A DNA stretch of 44,309 nucleotides from an uncultured Verrucomicrobiota bacterium (GTDB lineage: Bacteria; Verrucomicrobiota; Verrucomicrobiia; Opitutales; Intestinicryptomonadaceae): NCBI GenBank assembly GCA_949293415.1, contig CASFDK010000002.1, forward strand, positions 1 through 44,309, in the 5' to 3' direction. The position numbers and the translations under genes were made by a program. This document shows positions 15,987 through 22,600 of the stretch, one piece after another. How positions within the stretch are numbered: position 1 is the stretch's first letter; every line of letters begins with the position of its first letter. Under the pieces are notes generated by a model. That model made no database searches and was not told where the DNA came from. It saw nothing but the letters and a program-made list of their open reading frames with translations.

Positions 15987-16052
15987 ATCGAGATTTCGCG
16001 ATAATGTCGAGATGTCAACAAAAAAATCTTGATTTTTTAAAGATTTCTCGAT
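15987..16052. promoter_or_regulatory. Phage switch region with four regularly spaced 8-bp operator-like sites
   Basis: Four related words lie at 15987-15994 (ATCGAGAT), 16006-16013 (GTCGAGAT), 16026-16033 (ATCTTGAT, reverse) and 16045-16052 (TTCTCGAT, reverse). The start-to-start distances are 19, 20 and 19 bp, about two DNA turns. Two face right and two face left, forming a large dyad. The region separates the leftward early operon from the rightward repressor gene. A minus-strand TTGACA (16018-16013) lies inside it, but no good -10 is found at standard spacing. It is most likely the repressor's operator. Confidence 0.55.
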
Positions 16053-16065
16053 TTTGTTCTTTTTT

Positions 16066-16566
16066 ATGAAAAATAATTTTTATATAGCGTTTACAGAAGC
16101 GTGTATGCTTGAAGGTATTGCACCTTCAGTATGGACAACGACAAATGGATTCAGTACATCTACGGCAACTGCAATGAAAAACGGGACTCGTCCATCGGTA
16201 GATACGTTAAAAAAAATTTCCGTTAATTGGTCGTCGAAAGAAATTGGACTGAAAATTCTTGTTGCTCATTTGAAAGATGAGATTGAGCGTGCAGGATGTT
16301 CTATCGATGATTTTGTCCTTGGTGTCAAAGGTGATAAAAAGCAAGAAAGTACGCTTGATGAAGACTTGAAAACTGTTCAGCAATTTATGAACAGGAGACC
16401 AATACGCGAATCTATGCACGGTTTGGCTGTGCTTCTCAGACGTTCGGAATGGGCGCGCGAAGACGAAGCCAAGCGCATCAAGGCACAAGCGGAGCAAGAC
16501 GCGGCAATGCAAAGATTAACCGCGACTAAAAAACGTACAAAGCAACAGGGCGAACAGTCGGCTTAG
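16066..16566 (+). CDS. Phage repressor-like HTH protein
   Basis: The ATG at 16066 gives 166 residues; an in-frame TTG four codons earlier lies inside the last operator-like site. Residues about 8-52 have a Cro/CI-type helix-turn-helix look (IAFTEACMLEGIAPSVWTTT..FSTSTATAMKNGTRPSVDTLKKI). The C-terminal part is helical and charged (EWAREDEAKRIKAQAEQDAA) and lacks an S24 peptidase Ser/Lys site. Classical RecA-driven self-cleavage is therefore not expected. The gene is much more AT-rich than the phage genes around it, as is common for immunity repressors. It is the only clear rightward phage gene. Confidence 0.7.
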   Translation: MKNNFYIAFTEACMLEGIAPSVWTTTNGFSTSTATAMKNGTRPSVDTLKKISVNWSSKEIGLKILVAHLKDEIERAGCSIDDFVLGVKGDKKQESTLDEDLKTVQQFMNRRPIRESMHGLAVLLRRSEWAREDEAKRIKAQAEQDAAMQRLTATKKRTKQQGEQSA

Positions 16567-16715
16567 TCGCCGTTGTATTCGTCATAAAGGGCGAGCAGGG
16601 CACCTATGAGCCATTCTACGGTCGCGTAGGGCAGGAAGGCGAGCAGTTCGTCGCGTTCGATGTCGAAAATGTTCGGAGTCGGTATACGAATTTCGGGCTT
16701 TCTGTCGTGTTCCAC
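16563..16715 (-). CDS. Possible 50-residue ORF convergent with the repressor
   Basis: From a GTG at 16715 the minus strand encodes 50 residues with a protein-like composition: a charged start (EHDRKPEIRIP), then an amphipathic to hydrophobic helix (IERDELLAFLPYATVEWLIG). The stop overlaps the repressor stop by four bases. No ribosome-binding site is visible. The larger frame extending to 17486 is low-complexity and rejected. It could be a remnant of a longer gene. Confidence 0.3.
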   Translation of the reverse strand: MEHDRKPEIRIPTPNIFDIERDELLAFLPYATVEWLIGALLALYDEYNGD

Positions 16716-16750
16716 TAAGGCATATTGGCAAAAACGTACATTCGAATAAA

Positions 16751-16784
16751 CGCCGAAAAAACCGAGCGATTCGGCGTTTTTTTT
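16751..16784 (+). terminator. Terminator downstream of the repressor
   Basis: CGCCGAA (16751-16757) pairs with TTCGGCG (16770-16776) across a 12-nt loop and is followed by eight T. It is well placed to end the rightward repressor transcript, whose stop is about 185 bp upstream. Confidence 0.7.
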
Positions 16785-17782
16785 GTGCCCGACGGGGAGG
16801 GGCTTTGTTTTTTTTTGCGCGGGGCGTTCCTGCGCCCGTTTTCGCGCGTCGGCGGGCGGCAGTGCGTGCGGTCGGGGGGTATGTTTTTTTTGCAAAGCCC
16901 ATATCCGCAACATTTCTTTCACGCGGCGAACCCGCCTTTTGTAAAAAAATTTCGCGCGCCTGAACGCATAGGATACCAAGGTACGGCAATTTTCGCGCAG
17001 CCCCCCCCGCCCCCCTGTCGGAGGGCTCGCCGACGGGCGGACAACCCCGCAGACAAGCCCGTCTGCAACACAGACAACCGCATCCACAGAACCCGTCGGA
17101 GTCAGACAACCGCCTGCATCGGAGTCAGACGCACCCACGCCGTACATCCGACCGTCGGAAGCCTGCCGTCCGCCGACGCCGACTGTCCACCGCCGACGTA
17201 TCCGCGAACCCGACGCCGACTGTCCACCGTACGACGCGCCCGCGAGTTTGCCGACGCCGACAACGCGCCGAGTCTGCAAATCGCATCGTAGCCGTCCGCA
17301 TCCGCCGAGTCCACGCAACCCGCAATACCCGTCGTACATCCGCGCTTGGCAATCCGCAGAGTCTCCATCCGCCGACATCGGCGGTCTTACCCGCGCCGAA
17401 AACAGGCGACACTTGCCAAATACGCAAATGTTTCGGCATTGCAACTGTATGATAATCAACAAACACATCCGAAATATCCACCACAAAACGCCGAATTATA
17501 TCCACTTGGCGCGCAAAATCCGCGCCGAACACACGCAGTCGAACCACACTCGACAACTCAACATCCGCACCCATCCACCCGCCGCTTTTTTTTACCGAAA
17601 AATCCGCGCACCTCAATCAGTCTAAAGTTAATAACAACGACAGAACAATCGTGTTAGATTAGTTGCGGAATCATTTGCTTCACAAAAAAAAACAACCCCC
17701 CGCCAAAAATCGAACACAATCGAGCGCGGCGCGGTAAAATTTATAACTATACCGAATAACAATATATTGCGTGTTTGAAATG
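16785..17782. repeat. Gene-free, repeat-rich stretch at the prophage end
   Basis: About 1 kb here has no convincing gene on either strand. From about 16980 to 17620 the plus strand is rich in C and A and poor in T. Short direct repeats recur irregularly. CCGACGCCGACTGTCCACCG occurs at 17173-17192 and 17210-17229. Further copies of gccgacgccgac, cagacaaccgc, cggagtcagac and cgtacatcc lie between 17040 and 17340. Reading frames across it give Arg/Pro- or Gly-rich low-complexity products. The last 160 bp before the tRNA fragment are AT-rich and unremarkable. Confidence 0.55.
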
Positions 17783-17829
17783 GTTGCCTTTTAAGCAATT
17801 GGTTCCGAGTTCGAATCTCGGTCGGCCTA
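17783..17829 (+). other. 3' part of a tRNA-Lys(TTT) gene: prophage attachment site remnant
   Basis: The sequence folds as the 3' portion of a tRNA. The anticodon stem GTTGC/GCAAT encloses loop CTTTTAA (anticodon TTT, 17790-17792). Next come a five-base variable loop and the T-arm CCGAG-TTCGAAT-CTCGG (17805-17821). The acceptor strand TCGGCCT and discriminator A (17829) follow. No D-arm or 5' acceptor strand (expected AGGCCGA) precedes it. Such a fragment is what integration into a tRNA 3' half leaves at the far end of a prophage. The restored tRNA should lie at the left end, outside this window. Confidence 0.75.
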
Positions 17830-17851
17830 CTTGAAGAGTTGAAAGTTTAAG

Positions 17852-17884
17852 AACTCGCAGGTTAACCACTTGCGAGTTTTTTTG
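17852..17884 (+). terminator. Terminator following the tRNA-Lys 3' end
   Basis: AACTCGCA (17852-17859) pairs with TGCGAGTT (17871-17878) and runs into a string of T. This is the original host terminator of the tRNA gene, 23 bp after its 3' end, now separated from the tRNA promoter by the prophage. Confidence 0.75.
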
Positions 17885-17962
17885 TGCCCAATTTTTGTGC
17901 GATTCGAACTTGCGCAAATTGTATAATTTTCGGTGTATTATGCGTTGTTTATCAGATAAAGC

Positions 17963-18003
17963 TTGACTGGAAAAAGGTTATTCCGATACTCAGCCCATAT
18001 AAT
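17963..18003 (+). promoter_or_regulatory. Candidate promoter of the rubrerythrin gene
   Basis: A perfect TATAAT lies at 17998-18003, 41 bp before the ATG, but its -35 is poor. A second option is TTGACT (17963-17968) with GATACT 16 bp later. The leader then carries AAAGGA as ribosome-binding site. Which of the two is used cannot be decided from sequence alone. Confidence 0.4.
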
Positions 18004-18043
18004 ATTTCAGCTTAACAATAGTGTAAGAAAGGATTAGATAGAA

Positions 18044-18583
18044 ATGGAATTAAAGGGTTCTAAAACTGAAAAAAACCTGCAGACCGCTTTTGCGGGCGAA
18101 TCGCAGGCTCGCAACAAGTACACTTACTATGCTTCCAAGGCGAAAAAGGACGGCTTTGTCCAGATTGCCGAGCTTTTCGAAATCACCGCGAATAACGAAA
18201 AGGAGCACGCCAAGATTTGGTTCAAGCTTTTGCACGACGGTACGCTGCCGTCCACGCTCGAGAATCTTGCCGATGCCGCCGCGGGCGAGCATTACGAGTG
18301 GACCGATATGTATGCAACCTTTGCCAAGGAGGCAAAAGAAGAGGGCTTCGACAAAATCGCGTTCCTTTTCGAAGAAGTAGGCAAGATTGAGCGCGAGCAC
18401 GAGGAACGCTACCGCAAGCTTCTCGAGAATGTCAAGGACGGCAAGGTCTTTGCCAAGACTGAAAAGGTCGTTTGGGAATGCTCGAATTGCGGGCACATTT
18501 ACTACGGCGAAAAAGCTCCCGAGGTGTGTCCCGTTTGCAACCACCCGCAGGCGTATTTCAAAATCAACGCCAAGAACTACTAA
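18044..18583 (+). CDS. rbr: Rubrerythrin
   Basis: The protein has 179 residues, the usual length for a rubrerythrin. The N-terminal ferritin-like domain supplies the di-iron ligands: E19 in [12 protein letters not shown]52/H55 in NNEKEH, and the matching E..E..H set in the second helix pair ([16 protein letters not shown]). The C-terminal rubredoxin domain has its four iron-binding cysteines at 146, 149, 162 and 165. Rubrerythrin reduces hydrogen peroxide in the cytoplasm of anaerobes using rubredoxin or NADH-linked donors. It is monocistronic with its own terminator and is the first host gene after the prophage junction. Confidence 0.95.
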   Translation: MELKGSKTEKNLQTAFAGESQARNKYTYYASKAKKDGFVQIAELFEITANNEKEHAKIWFKLLHDGTLPSTLENLADAAAGEHYEWTDMYATFAKEAKEEGFDKIAFLFEEVGKIEREHEERYRKLLENVKDGKVFAKTEKVVWECSNCGHIYYGEKAPEVCPVCNHPQAYFKINAKNY

Positions 18584-18600
18584 TTTCGGCAAAGTGCCGC

Positions 18601-18639
18601 AAAAAGCCCGAGGGAGTTTCGTTTCCATCGGGCTTTTTT
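18601..18639. terminator. Shared terminator between rubrerythrin and the small membrane gene
   Basis: AAAAAGCCCGA (18601-18611) pairs with TCGGGCTTTTTT (18628-18639). The hairpin has A on one side and T on the other, so it can act in both directions. It serves the rightward rubrerythrin gene and the leftward 42-residue gene that converge here. Confidence 0.8.
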
Positions 18640-18649
18640 GATGGAAAAA

Positions 18650-18778
18650 CTAGGGAAGAATGATGATTAAGAGGATTCCGATTATAATCGCGATTAACTC
18701 GTAGAGTGCAAGTCCGCATTTGAAGTCGACATAATCGTCCGTGGTAATCTTGTCGTTGCATTTATCTTTTTTCTTCAT
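18650..18778 (-). CDS. Small single-pass membrane protein (42 aa)
   Basis: The 42-residue protein, below common length cut-offs, starts MKKKDKCNDKITTDDYVDFK at 18778. The ATG is preceded by AGGAGAGGG, a good ribosome-binding site. The first 20 residues are charged. Residues 22-42 form one strongly hydrophobic helix dominated by Ile and Leu and ending ILP-stop. This layout suggests an inner-membrane microprotein with its charged end in the cytoplasm. It faces rubrerythrin across a shared bidirectional terminator. No family was recognised; codon structure, ribosome-binding site and terminator make it a likely real gene. Confidence 0.6.
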   Translation of the reverse strand: MKKKDKCNDKITTDDYVDFKCGLALYELIAIIIGILLIIILP

Positions 18779-18893
18779 TGCTTTCCCTCTCCTGTTTTTC
18801 GGAATTTTATCCTAATTGACGATTTGTTTTTTTACAAGACAGAATTACAAGTGCCATTCATTTGTCAATAGAGGCGTTGTTAGCCGAGTTTGC

Positions 18894-18920
18894 AAAAGCC
18901 CGACGGATTTTTCGTCGGGC
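18894..18920 (-). terminator. Terminator after the SGNH hydrolase gene
   Basis: On the minus strand GCCCGACG (18920-18913) pairs with CGTCGGGC (18905-18898) and is followed by TTTT. It lies about 20 bp after the hydrolase stop and probably ends the whole transporter operon. Confidence 0.7.
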
Positions 18921-18940
18921 CTTTGGTTTGCTCTGTATGT

Positions 18941-19768
18941 TTATTTGAAGTCGGCGGGGAACGCCAGCAGTTGGTAGGCGAGGGCTTTCGCCATTCTATA
19001 GTGTCCCGCGGCGTTGGGGTGGAGCAAGTCGGTCTTCTGATTGTGCAGGAATTTCGCGTGCGCGGGCAGGTTCGGGTAGATTCCGCAAATGCTGTTAAGG
19101 TCGATGACGGGCACCGCCCATACTGTCGCCGTTTCCTTGACGACGTTTACATAGTCGTCGATATAAAGTCCGATTCTGTTCGGGAACGATTCGTCGGGCT
19201 GGACGTTGTTCGGCGAGAATTGCGCGAACCCCCTGTGTATCGGCGTGAGCACGATTATCTGCGCGTCGGGGAAGTTCGACTTCAGATATTCCATCGCGAT
19301 ATTGATTCTGCCCCTGAAAGTGTCGAGTGTTTTCGCCGCGATTCTGCGTTTGCGGACTTGTGTTTTGCCGTTTGCCACGGGGGCTTGGTCGTCTTTTATT
19401 TCGTACCATCGACCGAGGGGCAGACCGCTGTTGAAGTCGTTTGTGCCGAGGAACACGAAGACTGCGTCGATGTCTGTTCCGCGCTCCGCCTTTAGTTTTT
19501 CGGCTTGGCGGATTACGCCTTTGAATGTGTCGCCGTTGATTCCGTAGACGTGCGGGACAATCCCGAGCATTTCGTCGAGGTATTGCCAATAGTTTTTCTT
19601 TGTGCCGACGTGAATTTTGTCGGTTATCGAGTCGCCTATAAACGCGACGTGTTTTGCCTTCCACTGGCTTTCGATTGAGTCGGGCTTCACATCAGCGGCG
19701 TTTGCCGCAGCGCAACCGAAAACGATCGCAGCCGCCACAGCCGCCACCATATATTTAATGCGTTTCAT
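18941..19768 (-). CDS. Secreted SGNH/GDSL-type esterase
   Basis: The protein has 275 residues. It starts with a Sec signal peptide (MKRIKYMVAAVAAAIVFGCA), with likely cleavage near residue 24 (ANA-AD). The SGNH blocks are intact: GDSIT at 45-49 with nucleophile S47, Gly in GINGD (about 79), GTND at 108-111, and the catalytic Asp/His pair D247 and H250 in DLLHPN. Such enzymes remove acyl or acetyl groups from polysaccharides or lipids in the periplasm or outside. It is the last gene of the minus-strand transporter series, 33 bp after the exporter gene. A role with a transported ester is possible but unproven. Confidence 0.85.
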   Translation of the reverse strand: MKRIKYMVAAVAAAIVFGCAAANAADVKPDSIESQWKAKHVAFIGDSITDKIHVGTKKNYWQYLDEMLGIVPHVYGINGDTFKGVIRQAEKLKAERGTDIDAVFVFLGTNDFNSGLPLGRWYEIKDDQAPVANGKTQVRKRRIAAKTLDTFRGRINIAMEYLKSNFPDAQIIVLTPIHRGFAQFSPNNVQPDESFPNRIGLYIDDYVNVVKETATVWAVPVIDLNSICGIYPNLPAHAKFLHNQKTDLLHPNAAGHYRMAKALAYQLLAFPADFK

Positions 19769-19801
19769 AAGGCGTGAAACGTAGTTTTATCTGCGGATTA
19801 G

Positions 19802-20323
19802 TCAACTATTTTTGTGCCTGAAAGGTCTGATTCCCGAGAGCATTTTTCTGTTTTCTATGCGGCTCGAGAGTGTGTCGACGAAGACCGATACCGACGCACC
19901 GAGCACGATTGCGAACATAATCGACGACGAAATTATTCCGTTCGAGAGGAAGTCCGTCAGATAGCCAGTCGACGGGCTGCCCGTTGTATTCGCCTCTATG
20001 AATTTAATTGCCGAAAGAATTGTTTTATATGCGAAGAGACCGGGGATCATCGGCAATACCGCGGGGAACGTGAAAACCTCCGACGGGCAACCGAGAATGC
20101 GTCCCGCGATGAAGCCGCCGATGCCGATAAGCAGCGCGCCCGCGAATGTCGCAGCACAGATGTTTACCGAGCAGCCCGTCATGAGCCACAGTCTGAACGA
20201 GTGTCCGATTGCGGCGAGCAGCCCCGCGATGAGCAGTTTCTTGAAATGCGGGTTGAAGGCTATTCCGAAACCCATTCCCGCGAACGCCGCAAACAGAGCG
20301 TCTGTCAAAAGCGATTCAATCAT
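19802..20323 (-). CDS. Threonine/serine exporter, C-terminal-domain subunit (ThrE_2)
   Basis: The ATG at 20323 gives 173 residues; a longer frame upstream only shadows the partner gene. It has four to five hydrophobic segments and a 'FPAVLPMIPGLFAYKTI' signature typical of the ThrE C-terminal half (PF12821/DUF3815). Known ThrE proteins are one chain with both halves. Here the two halves are separate genes overlapping by four bases (ATGA), as in many bacteria, and should form one exporter in the inner membrane that removes threonine and serine using the proton gradient. Confidence 0.8.
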   Translation of the reverse strand: MIESLLTDALFAAFAGMGFGIAFNPHFKKLLIAGLLAAIGHSFRLWLMTGCSVNICAATFAGALLIGIGGFIAGRILGCPSEVFTFPAVLPMIPGLFAYKTILSAIKFIEANTTGSPSTGYLTDFLSNGIISSSIMFAIVLGASVSVFVDTLSSRIENRKMLSGIRPFRHKNS

Positions 20324-21108
20324 AGTATTGCGCGCCCCAAAATAAGAATTGCCCCCAGAAGCCCGAGGGTCATTGCAAGGATTGTCTCCGAGGCTTTCAC
20401 CAAGCGCGAGAAGCCCGCGAGAATGTGTCCGTCGAACATATCGATAAACGCATTGAGCAGCGGCACTCCGGGGACGAGGTAGAGTATGCTTGTCGAGATT
20501 GCGATGTCGGTCTTGAAACCTAAAATATTTGCGCCTATCCCCGCCAGCAGCGACGATACGAACGCCGCGACAATGCAGCAGAGGTGTTCGGGTGCGTTGC
20601 GGCGTTGGAGCGCGAATCTCGCAAGCCAGCCCGCGAGCGTCGTGAAGAACACGAGCGGCACTGAGTAGAAGCCGCCGAAAAGCTGGCAGAACGCCGCGTT
20701 GCCTATGGCGACAATCGGAGCCTTGATTTTCCACGAAATCGGCTTTTGTTTTTTGATTTCGTCGAAACGACTCTTGCATTCGTCGAGCGTCATCCCGTTT
20801 TTGTACGCTTCCCACGAAAGTATGCGCAGTTCCGAAATTATGCGGAAATCGGGGGCGTGGGGCGAAACTTTTTTGACCCTTGTCAAAGAAAAATCCCCCG
20901 CCGATACGGTCATAATTATCGTGCGGGGGAGTATTATTATGTCGGCGCGGCAGCCGAAGTTGTCGGCGAGCCGCTCGACGTTTCTGACGACTCTCGATGT
21001 TTGCGTTCCCGCAGCCATCAGAGTGTCGGCGAAATCGAGGAGAAAATCGATCTTGCCGCGCAGGTTTTCGCCGCGCGGCGCAGTTGCGATTTCTCCCGAG
21101 ATTTCCAT
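20320..21108 (-). CDS. Threonine/serine exporter, N-terminal-domain subunit (ThrE/DUF1212)
   Basis: The protein has 262 residues. It opens with the soluble ThrE part: FLLDFADTLMAAGTQTSRVVRN, then NFGCRADIIILPRTIIMT. About five membrane helices follow, including the 'YLVPGVPLLNAFIDMFDGHI' segment that defines the family (PF06738). It pairs with the small C-terminal subunit encoded immediately downstream. Amino-acid efflux protects cells from toxic build-up. The 19-bp gap to the symporter gene upstream points to one transcript. Confidence 0.87.
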   Translation of the reverse strand: MEISGEIATAPRGENLRGKIDFLLDFADTLMAAGTQTSRVVRNVERLADNFGCRADIIILPRTIIMTVSAGDFSLTRVKKVSPHAPDFRIISELRILSWEAYKNGMTLDECKSRFDEIKKQKPISWKIKAPIVAIGNAAFCQLFGGFYSVPLVFFTTLAGWLARFALQRRNAPEHLCCIVAAFVSSLLAGIGANILGFKTDIAISTSILYLVPGVPLLNAFIDMFDGHILAGFSRLVKASETILAMTLGLLGAILILGRAIL

Positions 21109-21127
21109 AAATGCTGGAGGTCCCGAA

Positions 21128-22570
21128 TTACTTGATGAAGTAGCCCGTCGAGCCGAGCACGAACAGCAGTCCGTAGCCGACTGCCAAGCCGAGCGCGCCG
21201 ACGATTACGCCGACGGATGCCATCTGCTTTTGCGTAGTAAGCCCCGCCGAGTGCGCGATTGCGTTCGGGGGCGTACTTATCGGCAGAATCATAGCCACCG
21301 AAGCCGAGAGCGCAACGCCGATGAGCAGCGTGGGAACGCCGCCGAAGGGCGTGAGAGCGTCGCCCATGCCCGTTGCGACCGCCGCGAGAACGGGGATGAG
21401 CAGGGCGGTTGTCGCCGTGTGCGACATAAACGTGGACATCGCGAAGCAGAGCAGGCCCGAGCCGACAATGGTCATTGTAGGCGACCACGTTTCGAAGGGA
21501 ATTGCCGCAATCAGGTGCTTTGCAAGACCCGTGTCCTGCAGACCTACGCCGAGCGCGAAGCCGCCCGCAACTAGCCAGAGAACGTCCCAGCTGATTTCCT
21601 TGAGGTCGTTTTTGTCGACGATACCGCATACGCAGAACACCGCCATCGGAATCATCGCGACCACGTTCGAGTTGATGCCCGTAAATTTGTCGAACATCCA
21701 CAGAAGCACCGTAACGGCAAAGGTTACGTAGACGATTTTCGCCTTTTTCGTCTTTTCGAATTCGCCTTCGAAGTTAAGTTCCAAAACGTCGCGCTTGAAG
21801 GGGAAGAGCTTGAGCAGCAGCCACCACGAAGCGAGCATCATTGCAGCCACGAACGGAACCATTACAACCATCCACTGACCGAAACCGATACCGAGGTTAA
21901 GCCCGTCGACATCGTTGAGGTATTTGAGCGCGATTGCGTTCGGGGGTGTGCCGATTGGCGTGCCGATACCGCCTATGTTCGCAGCCACGGGAATTGACAG
22001 AACCAACGCCACCCTGCCTTTGCCGCTGTTTTCCATAGGCTTGAGGAGCGGAGCCATAACCGCGAACATCATTGCGGTCGTCGCCGTGTTGCTCATGAAC
22101 ATCGAGAAGAAGGCCGTAACGAACATCAAGCCGAGCAGTACTGTTTGCGACTTCGTTCCGAAGGGCTTGAAAAGCACCCTTGCGAGGTTTTTGTCGAGAC
22201 CGACTTTGCCCGCGCCGATTGCCAGAAAGAATCCGCCCAAGAAGAGCATGATAATCGGGTCTGCGAAAGTCGCCATCAACGCCTTGTATTTGATGAGCGT
22301 GCCCAGTGCCTGATGTTCCGAACCGTTGCGCAGGAACAGGAACGAGCTGTCCGAAACGCTCAGCAACATAATCACGATTACGAGGACTGAAGTCGTCCAA
22401 ATCGGAACGGCTTCGCTGACCCACATAATTGCCGCGAATATGAAAATCGCTATGACTCTCTGTTCTACGACCGACAGTCCGTTAATATGATAATACTCGG
22501 GCGACATCAAGAGGGCGATGAGTCCCGCCGCTATTGCTATCGTCAACGATACGAGTTTTGATGGTTTCAT
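21128..22570 (-). CDS. DASS-family Na+/dicarboxylate (SLC13-type) symporter
   Basis: The protein has 480 residues and about eleven membrane helices. The two inverted-repeat substrate/sodium signatures are clear: SNT at 160-162 (SNTATTAMM) and SHT at 383-385 (SHTATTALL), each followed by a proline hairpin loop (GTPPNAIAL at about 207-215, STPPNAIAH at 432-440). DASS proteins carry C4-dicarboxylates such as succinate, citrate or sulfate with sodium. Dicarboxylate is the likeliest class, as the motifs match the VcINDY type. Direction cannot be told from sequence. The neighbouring porin and antiporter suggest one coordinated transport unit. Confidence 0.88.
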   Translation of the reverse strand: MKPSKLVSLTIAIAAGLIALLMSPEYYHINGLSVVEQRVIAIFIFAAIMWVSEAVPIWTTSVLVIVIMLLSVSDSSFLFLRNGSEHQALGTLIKYKALMATFADPIIMLFLGGFFLAIGAGKVGLDKNLARVLFKPFGTKSQTVLLGLMFVTAFFSMFMSNTATTAMMFAVMAPLLKPMENSGKGRVALVLSIPVAANIGGIGTPIGTPPNAIALKYLNDVDGLNLGIGFGQWMVVMVPFVAAMMLASWWLLLKLFPFKRDVLELNFEGEFEKTKKAKIVYVTFAVTVLLWMFDKFTGINSNVVAMIPMAVFCVCGIVDKNDLKEISWDVLWLVAGGFALGVGLQDTGLAKHLIAAIPFETWSPTMTIVGSGLLCFAMSTFMSHTATTALLIPVLAAVATGMGDALTPFGGVPTLLIGVALSASVAMILPISTPPNAIAHSAGLTTQKQMASVGVIVGALGLAVGYGLLFVLGSTGYFIK

Positions 22571-22600
22571 TTGATGTAGTGTGTGTGCAGTTTTACTTGA

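Noticed and set aside
16725..17291. 188-codon plus-strand frame after the repressor
   Set aside because: It starts at TTG, runs through the terminator hairpin and gives a Pro/Arg-rich product.
17040..17345. Possible CRISPR array
   Set aside because: Repeated words are short, differ in length and are irregularly spaced; no constant repeat-spacer unit and no cas gene nearby.
16563..17486. 307-codon minus-strand frame across the gene-free stretch
   Set aside because: Most of it is Gly/Arg/Val low-complexity generated by the short repeats; only the last 50 codons look protein-like and are listed separately.
17740..17829. Complete tRNA gene
   Set aside because: No D-arm and no 5' acceptor strand matching TCGGCCT precede the anticodon arm, so it is a fragment.
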